From Novosphingobium sp. (lineage in GTDB: Bacteria; Pseudomonadota; Alphaproteobacteria; Sphingomonadales; Sphingomonadaceae): 5,208 nucleotides of DNA. The translations under genes were made by a program, and so were the position numbers. The notes beneath the pieces are model-generated. The model was given only the letters and a program-made list of their open reading frames with translations, was not told the DNA's origin and searched no databases. Positions 1 to 4,808 of the stretch are shown here, in pieces. The stretch covers positions 1-5,208 of the forward strand of contig JAURNJ010000214.1 in NCBI GenBank assembly GCA_030830245.1, in the 5' to 3' direction. How positions within the stretch are numbered: position 1 is the first letter of the stretch; each line of letters begins with the position of its first letter.

Positions 1-36
1 GAGACCGAGGAAGGACACCTTGCAGGGCTTGTTCAT
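1..36 (-). CDS. Partial N-terminus of a probable NAD(P)-dependent beta-hydroxyacid dehydrogenase (3-hydroxyisobutyrate dehydrogenase family)
   Basis: Only the first 12 codons are inside the window, reading MNKPCKVSFLGL on the minus strand; the rest lies beyond the left edge. The start is well supported: an AGGA Shine-Dalgarno sequence lies 7 nt upstream of the ATG at 36-34, and an in-frame TAG at 48-46 rules out a longer protein in this frame. A short polar lead followed by a hydrophobic strand ending in GL is typical of the Rossmann first strand of 3-hydroxyisobutyrate dehydrogenase and tartronate-semialdehyde reductase relatives, which usually continue into a GxGxMG nucleotide-binding loop. 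That loop is not visible here, so the family call is inference from a dozen residues; another Rossmann enzyme is possible. The gene diverges from the threonine ammonia-lyase gene, with 81 bp between the two starts. Confidence 0.5.
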   Translation of the reverse strand, partial: MNKPCKVSFLGL

Positions 37-76
37 GGCATCATCCTACGTCCGCTCCATCAGTGCTGCAACGGGA

Positions 77-107
77 TTGCTTCCCATTTGCCACGCTTTC
101 CTATACT
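77..107 (+). promoter_or_regulatory. Candidate promoter of the threonine ammonia-lyase gene
   Basis: TATACT at 102-107 is a good match to a sigma-70 -10 element, with a weak -35-like TTGCTT at 77-82 (19-bp spacer, longer than ideal). Transcription from it would begin around 113-116, only a few bases before the ATG at 118, giving a leaderless or nearly leaderless mRNA. No purine-rich Shine-Dalgarno sequence lies ahead of that ATG, which fits. This is inferred from motif position only. Confidence 0.35.
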
Positions 108-117
108 CCGCGCGGCG

Positions 118-1413
118 ATGTCCGAAGCTGCCGTAAGTCACCCCGCCCAAGTGTCCCCCGCCTTCACCGCCGACGATGTGCGCGCTGCGGCTGCGCGGAT
201 CGAGGGCGCGGTCGTGCGAACCCCGACTTTGTTCAGCAAGACGCTGAGCGAAATCACCGGCGCGCAGGTCTATCTCAAGTTCGAGAACCTCCAGTTCACT
301 GCCGCCTACAAGGAGCGCGGGGCGCTGAACGCCCTGCTCCAGCTTAGTGAGGAAGAGCGCAGGCGCGGGGTTATCGCCGCTTCGGCTGGCAACCATTCGC
401 AGGGCCTTTCCTACCACGGCAGGCGGCTTGGCATTCCCGTCACCATCGTCATGCCCAAGACCACGCCGATGGTGAAGGTGATGCAGACCGAGAGCGTCGG
501 CGGCAATGTCGTGCTCGAGGGCGAGAATTACGACGAGGCATCGGTCCACGCCCGCAAGCTCGAGAAGGAGCTTGGGCTCACTTTCGTGCACCCCTTCGAC
601 GATCCGCGCGTTGCCGCCGGTCAGGGCACCGTCGCTCTCGAGATGTTGGAGGACTGCCCCGATCTGGAGATGATCGTGGTTCCGGTTGGCGGCGGCGGCC
701 TGATTTCGGGCGTCGCGATGGCGGCCAAGTCGATCAAGCCCGGCATAAGGATCATCGGGGTCCAGTCCAACCAGTATCCGGCCATGTATGTCATCAAGGA
801 AAACAAGAGCCACACCGGCGGCGGCGACACCATCGCCGAGGGCATTGCCGTGAAGGAGCCGGGTCAGTTCACCCGCGCCATCGTGAAATCGCACGTCGAT
901 GAAATGCGGATCGTGTCGGAACAGTGGATCGAACAGGCGATCTCGCTGCTGCTCGACATCGAGAAGACCGTGGTCGAGGGAGCCGGGGCCGTCGGCCTTG
1001 CCATGCTGTTGCCGCCCGCGAACGGAAAGCATCGGCGCGAGTTCAAGGACAAGAAGATCGGTGTCGTGCTTTCGGGCGGCAATATCGATCCCCGGTTTCT
1101 CGCCAACGTCATCCTGCGCAATCTGGCCCGGTCGGGAAGGATCGGCAGGATCAGCGTGATCCTGGACGACAAGGTCGGCGCGCTGTCGCGCATTTCGGAA
1201 ATCTTCACGCGCAATGGCGCGAACATCATCGAGGTCACGCATCAGCGCATCTTCGGGGTGCTTTCGGCCAAGAGCATCAAGACCGACATCGAATTCGAGA
1301 TTCGCGACATCGAATCGCGCGACCGGATGCTCGATGATCTCGACTCCGCAGGCTATTCCTACGACCTGATGACCCTTTCGGGGCATCGTCCCCCGAAGCG
1401 CGAGCGGGACTGA
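118..1413 (+). CDS. ilvA: Threonine ammonia-lyase (threonine dehydratase) with C-terminal ACT domain
   Basis: This is a PLP enzyme that deaminates L-threonine to 2-oxobutanoate and ammonia in the cytoplasm, feeding isoleucine synthesis or threonine catabolism. The 431-residue product shows the fold-type II signatures in order: AAYKERGA with the Schiff-base lysine at K65, SAGNHSQG at residues 89-96, the phosphate-binding tetraglycine loop G191-G194 in PVGGGGLISG, and SGGN at 319-322, which faces the PLP ring. A single ACT regulatory domain follows at roughly 344-420 (ISVILDDKVGALSRISEIF onward). The length and single ACT domain fit the short alphaproteobacterial and Gram-positive type, not the ~514-residue two-module E. 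coli IlvA or the ACT-less ~330-residue TdcB. The residue before the lysine is Tyr where many homologues have Phe (SFKxRGA). The ATG at 118 is preferred to an in-frame TTG at 88, because the 10 extra residues would overlap the candidate -10 box and have no ribosome binding site. Whether it is biosynthetic (ilvA) or catabolic cannot be settled here. Serine may also be a substrate. Confidence 0.93.
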   Translation: MSEAAVSHPAQVSPAFTADDVRAAAARIEGAVVRTPTLFSKTLSEITGAQVYLKFENLQFTAAYKERGALNALLQLSEEERRRGVIAASAGNHSQGLSYHGRRLGIPVTIVMPKTTPMVKVMQTESVGGNVVLEGENYDEASVHARKLEKELGLTFVHPFDDPRVAAGQGTVALEMLEDCPDLEMIVVPVGGGGLISGVAMAAKSIKPGIRIIGVQSNQYPAMYVIKENKSHTGGGDTIAEGIAVKEPGQFTRAIVKSHVDEMRIVSEQWIEQAISLLLDIEKTVVEGAGAVGLAMLLPPANGKHRREFKDKKIGVVLSGGNIDPRFLANVILRNLARSGRIGRISVILDDKVGALSRISEIFTRNGANIIEVTHQRIFGVLSAKSIKTDIEFEIRDIESRDRMLDDLDSAGYSYDLMTLSGHRPPKRERD

Positions 1414-1414
1414 G

Positions 1415-1445
1415 GGTTTTCTAAAAAACCGCAAGCAAATGCGGT
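1415..1445 (+). terminator. Two overlapping hairpins after the threonine ammonia-lyase stop; possible weak terminator
   Basis: One base after the stop codon lies GGTTTT-CTAA-AAAACC (1415-1430), a 6-bp stem with a 4-nt loop. Its last three bases are shared with a second stem, ACCGCA-AGCAAA-TGCGGT (1428-1445). The two cannot form fully at once. Neither is followed by a T tract, so intrinsic termination on the plus strand would be weak. The call rests on position and pairing only. Confidence 0.3.
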
Positions 1446-1470
1446 GCCTGGCGCGCCCGCTGTTCAAAAT

Positions 1471-1504
1471 AACCTGCGGTTAACCACGATTTTTGGTTAA
1501 AACC
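1471..1504. repeat. Alternating AACC/GGTT tetramer array ahead of bpt
   Basis: Five tetramers alternate in orientation: AACC 1471-1474, GGTT 1478-1481, AACC 1482-1485, GGTT 1495-1498, AACC 1501-1504. The second and third form the perfect palindrome GGTTAACC. A longer inverted repeat, TTAACCA (1480-1486) and TGGTTAA (1494-1500), flanks a 7-nt loop. The array lies 86 bp before the bpt start, where a regulator could bind. Its TTAACC units resemble half-sites of the alphaproteobacterial regulator CtrA, but the usual TTAA-N7-TTAA spacing is absent, so the identity of any binding protein is open. Confidence 0.45.
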
Positions 1505-1522
1505 CTTTCAACGAGGCATAGG
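1493..1522 (+). promoter_or_regulatory. Weak candidate promoter for bpt
   Basis: A -35-like TTGGTT (1493-1498) precedes a -10-like CATAGG (1517-1522) by 18 bp, and it overlaps the right half of the AACC/GGTT array. A second -10-like CATAGT occurs at 1529-1534. Matches are poor, and alphaproteobacterial promoters are often degenerate. It is offered only as the likeliest position in this gap. Confidence 0.2.
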
Positions 1523-1541
1523 GGCAGGCATAGTCCTGCCC
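1522..1541 (+). other. GC-rich hairpin in the probable bpt leader
   Basis: GGGCAGG (1522-1528) pairs perfectly with CCTGCCC (1535-1541) around the 6-nt loop CATAGT. It has no T tract after it and lies 48 bp before the bpt start, so it would be a 5' leader structure if transcription starts upstream. Alternatively the loop CATAGT is itself a -10 element. The pairing is seen directly; the function is unknown. Confidence 0.4.
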
Positions 1542-1571
1542 AGAGAGAACGGACGCATGCCGCGCGCCGCC

Positions 1572-1577
1572 AGGAGG
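1572..1577 (+). promoter_or_regulatory. Ribosome binding site of bpt
   Basis: A full AGGAGG lies 12 nt before the GTG at 1590. The spacing is longer than usual but this is the only strong Shine-Dalgarno sequence near. It supports GTG 1590 as the start over the in-frame GTG at 1602, which would be farther away still. Confidence 0.6.
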
Positions 1578-1589
1578 AACTGACCAGTC

Positions 1590-2438
1590 GTGACGGCACC
1601 AGTGCGCTTTCCCCGCTTCTTCGTTACCAGCCCGGCGCCGTGCCCCTATCTGCCGGGACGCAGCGAACGCAAGGTGTTCACCGAGCTGAAGGGCGCGCAT
1701 GCGGAATCGCTGAACGACGCGCTCAGCCGCATCGGGTTTCGGCGCAGCCAGAACGTGGCCTATCGGCCTTCGTGCCTCGATTGCAGCGCCTGCATTTCGG
1801 TGCGTGTCGTCGCCGACGAGTTCCAGCCTTCGACAACCCAGAAGCGCAATTTGCGGCGCAACCGTGATCTTGTCACGGTCGTGCGCAAGCCGTGGGCTAC
1901 GCCCGAACAGTTCGAACTCCTGCGCGCGTATCTGGGCATGCGTCATCCCGGCGGCGGCATGACGGCGATGGACGAATCGGACTTTGCCGACATGGTCGAG
2001 CATACCCCGGTAACGAGCTACGTTATCGAATATCGTGAACCATCGCCCGATGGGGTGGGCGAAGGTAGGCTGGTGGGCGCCTGCCTCACCGATCGGCAGC
2101 ACGATGGCCTCTCGATGATCTATAGCTTCTATGATCCGGAGCACGAGAGCCGCTCCGGCCTCGGCAATTACATCATCCTCGACCATATCCTGCGCGCTGC
2201 GGAAATGGACCTGCCCTATGTCTATCTCGGTTACTGGGTCGAGGGCTCCAGCCGGATGCAGTACAAGGTGCGCTATCGCCCTCTGGAGCGGTTGGGGCGC
2301 GATGGCTGGGAACGCATTCCCGCCGACCAGCAGGATGCCCTGATCGCCTCGGCTGCCGCCAATCGCGCAGATCGTTCTGCGGATGGCAGCGGCAAGGACA
2401 ACGCGCCGGGCGAGCAGGACCGTTTCAGGCTGGTTTAG
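1590..2438 (+). CDS. bpt: Aspartate/glutamate leucyltransferase (Bpt, ATE1-like aminoacyl-tRNA-protein transferase)
   Basis: Bpt transfers leucine from Leu-tRNA onto proteins with N-terminal Asp or Glu, making them substrates for ClpS and ClpAP in the bacterial N-degron pathway. The 282-residue product carries the N-terminal ATE domain with [16 protein letters not shown] (C18) and the cysteine cluster C62-x2-C65-x2-C68 following [11 protein letters not shown]. The C-terminal GNAT-like ATE domain includes [11 protein letters not shown] and [22 protein letters not shown]. All are hallmarks of the Bpt/ATE1 family, and eukaryotic ATE1 enzymes transfer arginine instead. The usual length is about 240-260 residues; the excess is a polar, Ala/Asp/Gly-rich tail after about residue 250 that is probably disordered. 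The start is a GTG with an AGGAGG 12 nt upstream. Neither clpS, clpA nor aat is in the window. The gene follows ilvA after 176 bp and probably has its own promoter. The leucyl rather than arginyl specificity is assigned from the family, not from a residue seen here. Confidence 0.93.
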   Translation: MTAPVRFPRFFVTSPAPCPYLPGRSERKVFTELKGAHAESLNDALSRIGFRRSQNVAYRPSCLDCSACISVRVVADEFQPSTTQKRNLRRNRDLVTVVRKPWATPEQFELLRAYLGMRHPGGGMTAMDESDFADMVEHTPVTSYVIEYREPSPDGVGEGRLVGACLTDRQHDGLSMIYSFYDPEHESRSGLGNYIILDHILRAAEMDLPYVYLGYWVEGSSRMQYKVRYRPLERLGRDGWERIPADQQDALIASAAANRADRSADGSGKDNAPGEQDRFRLV

Positions 2439-2448
2439 GCCTTACCAG
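2430..2448. terminator. Small inverted repeat spanning the convergent bpt and SDR stops
   Basis: CTGGT (2430-2434) and ACCAG (2444-2448) flank a 9-nt loop that contains both the bpt TAG and the palindrome AGGCCT. An alternative pairing is GCTGG (2429-2433) with CCAGC (2450-2454). With only 3 bp between the two genes, any bidirectional terminator must lie within coding sequence, and this is the only candidate at the junction. The stem is short and lacks T tracts. Confidence 0.2.
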
Positions 2449-3164
2449 GCCAGCTCGCTACCATCATAATCGAAGAACTTGCCGGTCGCCTCGCTGTCGG
2501 TTGTTGCAAGATCGATGAGGATTTCCGCGCCCTGCGCTGGCGTGCGCGTGCCCTTGAAGCGGCTCACCAGCGAATTGACGTATCCCGGATTGCAAGCATT
2601 GACGCGGATGCCTTCGTCTTTCAGCGCGCCGGCGAACAGGGCGGTGGCGACATTCAGACCCGCCTTGCTGAGACCATAGCCGTAGGGCGGCAGGCCCGAG
2701 AGCACGCCCTTGCTACCGCCGCCGCCTTCGAAGAATTCGAACCTACCCGCCCCGCTCGAGACCATGACGATGCGGGCAGAGTTCGATTTGCGAAGCAGCG
2801 GAAGCGCCATCTGCGTCAGCCGCACCGGCCCGTGCAGGTTGGTTTCGAGGCACAGCCGCAGCACATCGGGATCGATGTCGAGCACGTTGCCGGGGAATGC
2901 CGCGCCCGCATTGTTGACGAGCACGTCGAGTTTGCCCTGTTCGGCCTCGATCCGGTCGAGCGCCGGTTGGAAGGTTTCAACATCGGTGGTGTCGATGCGC
3001 ACGAAGCGCACGTCACCTTCACTCGCGAGTTCGGCGGTTGCGGCCTCTCCCTTGGTCGCATCGCGTGCGGCGAGATAGACGATCATCCCCTTTTGCAGGA
3101 GTCCGCGCACTGCCTTGAAGCCGATGCCGGTGTTTGCGCCCGTAACCAGTGCGACTGTGGTCAT
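2442..3164 (-). CDS. Short-chain dehydrogenase/reductase (SDR), classical type
   Basis: This 240-residue protein is a cytoplasmic NAD(P)-dependent oxidoreductase of the classical SDR family, which has the usual length of about 250. It shows the nucleotide-binding TGANTGIG (T8-G15), NNAG at 84-87, the structural/catalytic Asn N109, the catalytic Ser S137 in VMVSSGAG, and Y163-x3-K167 (YGLSK). All tetrad residues are present, so it should be active. Arg34 at the end of the second strand (LAAR) suggests NADP(H) preference, as in carbonyl reductases. An insertion, FFEGGGGSKGVLSGLPPYG, lies between the catalytic Ser and Tyr, as in the carbonyl-reductase-like subgroup. The ATG at 3164 is chosen because GGGAG lies 7 nt upstream and the protein then begins directly at the first strand; an in-frame start at 3215 would add 17 residues with no family match. 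Its substrate is unknown. It converges on bpt with a 3-bp gap and diverges from the deacetylase gene. Confidence 0.9.
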   Translation of the reverse strand: MTTVALVTGANTGIGFKAVRGLLQKGMIVYLAARDATKGEAATAELASEGDVRFVRIDTTDVETFQPALDRIEAEQGKLDVLVNNAGAAFPGNVLDIDPDVLRLCLETNLHGPVRLTQMALPLLRKSNSARIVMVSSGAGRFEFFEGGGGSKGVLSGLPPYGYGLSKAGLNVATALFAGALKDEGIRVNACNPGYVNSLVSRFKGTRTPAQGAEILIDLATTDSEATGKFFDYDGSELAW

Positions 3165-3190
3165 TTCTTGTCTCCCAATCTGCCTTGCTC

Positions 3191-3206
3191 GGCCTAGCGA
3201 GAGGCC
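3191..3206 (-). other. Small hairpin in the SDR leader region
   Basis: GGCCT (3191-3195) pairs with AGGCC (3202-3206) around the loop AGCGAG. CTCG (3188-3191) and CGAG (3198-3201) offer a competing pairing. It lies 26 bp upstream of the SDR start. The function is unknown. Confidence 0.25.
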
Positions 3207-3225
3207 GCACCCCACGCAACGCCGC

Positions 3226-3242
3226 TGCCGGTGTAACCGGCA
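3226..3242. other. Perfect 7-bp inverted repeat in the divergent SDR/deacetylase gap
   Basis: TGCCGGT (3226-3232) and ACCGGCA (3236-3242) are separated by GTA. The 17-bp dyad lies 28 bp before the deacetylase ATG and 61 bp before the SDR ATG, so it could be an operator for either gene. AATTAA follows on the plus strand. It could also be a chance GC-rich hairpin. Confidence 0.35.
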
Positions 3243-3270
3243 ATTAAGCCGGGTCTGCTAGGCTCGCGCC

Positions 3271-4251
3271 ATGTTGCCTGTGCTCATCACCGTCGATACC
3301 GAATATGCGTCGGGCTATCTGGCCTCCGGCGCCATGACCTCCTGCGCGGAGAATTTCGCCCGGTGCCTTTCCTGCGAGACGCAGTCGGGGCCGGTGGGCA
3401 TTGAATACCAGATGGGCCTGCTGAACAGGTTCAACCTGCGCGCGACCTTCTTCGTCGATCCGATGCCTGCGCTTGTCTGGGGCGACGAGGCGGTGACGCG
3501 GATTGTCGAGCCGATCCTCTCCCACGGTCACGACGTGCAGCTTCACCTGCACACTGAATGGCTGGCGCTGGCGGAAAGGAGCCCGATCGCGGCGGGACGG
3601 ACAGGTCGCAACCTGTCGGACTTCACCTGCGACGAGCAGGAAACACTGATCGGCTGGGCGGCGGAGCGGCTGGTCGCCGCCGGTGCGCCATACCCGGTCG
3701 CCTTCCGCGCCGGAAACTACGGCGCGAATGACGACACCTTGCGGGCGCTGGCGCGTCTTGGCATCGGCTTCGACACCAGCTTTGCCCCGGCGCTCGTCGG
3801 CGGCGATTGCCGCATTGGGCTGACCCGCGACGATCTCCTGCCGGTTTCTTGGATGGGCACGCGCGAAGTGCCCATCGCCGCCATCGGTGCGCGCGGCGGC
3901 TTGCGGCATGCGCAGTTGACGGCGCTGTCGCTCGGCGAGATCAAGGCTGCCGTGCGCCACGCTCGCGCCGGGGACTGGCCCGCCTTCGTGCTGGTTTCGC
4001 ACAGCTTCGAACTGATGAACCGTGATCGCGGTGTCGCCAACAAGGTCGTCAAGCGCCGCTACGAGGCACTGTGCGCATGGCTCGCGAGCGAGCCGGGCGT
4101 TTCTACCGGAACCTTTGCCGATGCGGCGGTGCGCGCGCGGCTCGAAGCGCCGCGCCGCCCGCTGGGCCGGACCATGCCGCTGCCCCGCCACCGTCTGCGC
4201 GAAGCACTGCGCATGGGCGAGCAGGCCCTGGCTAACGCGGTTTACGGATGA
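3271..4251 (+). CDS. Polysaccharide deacetylase-fold protein (NodB/CE4-like)
   Basis: This 326-residue protein has a divergent NodB-type fold. Family members are metal-dependent hydrolases that remove N- or O-acetyl groups from glycans. Recognisable in order are ITVDTEY (motif 1, D9 and E11, where classical enzymes have DD), GHDVQLHLHTEW (residues 86-97, with H92 and H94 as likely metal ligands), FRAGNYG (145-151, the motif 3 arginine) and LVSHSFEL (241-248, H244 as likely catalytic histidine). These agree with a family of uncharacterised bacterial deacetylases often placed near exopolysaccharide genes. The protein opens directly on its first strand with no signal peptide, which implies a cytoplasmic substrate. 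The basic C-terminal region (about 285-326) has no motif I recognise. The ATG at 3271 has only a weak AGG 8 nt upstream. The stop overlaps the next gene's ATG in ATGA, so the two are translationally coupled. Activity on a sugar polymer is inferred, not shown; other C-N hydrolase activities are possible. Confidence 0.83.
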   Translation: MLPVLITVDTEYASGYLASGAMTSCAENFARCLSCETQSGPVGIEYQMGLLNRFNLRATFFVDPMPALVWGDEAVTRIVEPILSHGHDVQLHLHTEWLALAERSPIAAGRTGRNLSDFTCDEQETLIGWAAERLVAAGAPYPVAFRAGNYGANDDTLRALARLGIGFDTSFAPALVGGDCRIGLTRDDLLPVSWMGTREVPIAAIGARGGLRHAQLTALSLGEIKAAVRHARAGDWPAFVLVSHSFELMNRDRGVANKVVKRRYEALCAWLASEPGVSTGTFADAAVRARLEAPRRPLGRTMPLPRHRLREALRMGEQALANAVYG

Positions 4252-4808
4252 GCGTTCCGGTAATTACGCGGCAATTTGCCACGCTGCGGGGCGCGGTTCG
4301 CCTCACGCTGTCCTATGGCGAAGTAGCGTTGGGCCTGTCCGGCCAGCGCGCGCCGAACCCAGCGGAAGTGCGCCGGCTCGTGTTCCTGTGCCACGGCAAC
4401 ATCTGCCGCAGCGCCTACGCCCACGTCCTTGCCGCCAGGACAGGAGCGAATGTCGCCTCGTTCGGCCTTTCGACCGCAACCGGGATCGACGCGCATGCGC
4501 CGGTGGTCGAACTCGCCGCACAGCGCGGGGTCGACATGAGCGGACATCGCGCCACCGACGTCGACGACTTTGTGGCCGAGCCGGGCGACCTGCTTCTGGC
4601 CATGGAAACGCGCCACCTGCGCAAGCTCGCCGCTGAACCGAGGCTGGCGCACCTGCCGCGCATGTTGCTGGGTAGCTATGCCCGCCCGTCGGTGCCGCAC
4701 CTTCACGATCCCTTTGGCGAGCATCCGGCCTACCTGCCGACCTGCCTCACGCGGATCGAGCGAGCGGTTGCGGCGGTAGTGAGGCGGTATCCCGGCGCTT
4801 GCGCCTGA
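4248..4808 (+). CDS. Low-molecular-weight protein tyrosine phosphatase family protein
   Basis: This 186-residue cytoplasmic protein carries the LMW-PTP phosphate-binding loop CHGNICRS (C48 nucleophile, R54, S55), the CX5R(S/T) signature, and the general-acid Asp at D154 in HDPFG. An active phosphatase or related phosphoester hydrolase is therefore expected. Phe follows the DP where tyrosine phosphatases usually have one or two Tyr residues, so phosphotyrosine may not be the substrate. The classical enzyme is about 150 residues; here about 42 residues precede the first strand (LVFLCHG), including a segment near residues 10-30 of no recognised family. The start overlaps the deacetylase stop (ATGA), with no good Shine-Dalgarno of its own, pointing to coupled translation. 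In polysaccharide loci such enzymes (Wzb, Etp) act on a BY-kinase, but none is in the window. The last 62 bp overlap the opposing ATP-grasp gene. Confidence 0.88.
   Translation: MSVPVITRQFATLRGAVRLTLSYGEVALGLSGQRAPNPAEVRRLVFLCHGNICRSAYAHVLAARTGANVASFGLSTATGIDAHAPVVELAAQRGVDMSGHRATDVDDFVAEPGDLLLAMETRHLRKLAAEPRLAHLPRMLLGSYARPSVPHLHDPFGEHPAYLPTCLTRIERAVAAVVRRYPGACA

Noticed and set aside
46..1467. A 473-codon open frame on the minus strand covering the threonine ammonia-lyase gene
   Set aside because: It is an antisense shadow of a high-GC gene whose plus-strand product has all catalytic motifs. Its translation is rich in Arg, Asp, His and Gly with no recognisable domain.
1480..1500. A canonical CtrA box in the bpt upstream region
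   Set aside because: The TTAA units at 1480-1483 and 1497-1500 are 13 bp apart, not 7, so the full TTAA-N7-TTAA motif is not met; only half-site resemblance is reported.
1497..2186. A 229-codon minus-strand open frame opposite bpt
   Set aside because: The plus-strand frame encodes an unmistakable Bpt; the antisense product has no recognised motif.
3165..3215. A 17-residue N-terminal extension of the SDR protein
   Set aside because: The internal ATG at 3164 has a well-placed GGGAG Shine-Dalgarno and begins directly at the Rossmann fold.
3244..4191. A 315-codon open frame on the minus strand opposite the deacetylase gene
   Set aside because: Its composition is that of a GC-rich shadow frame, no family motif is seen, and the plus-strand frame has conserved deacetylase motifs.
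4022..4636. A 204-codon plus-strand frame across the deacetylase/phosphatase junction
   Set aside because: It is an out-of-register reading of two genes with clear motifs and is dominated by Arg, Ala and Pro, typical of shadow frames.
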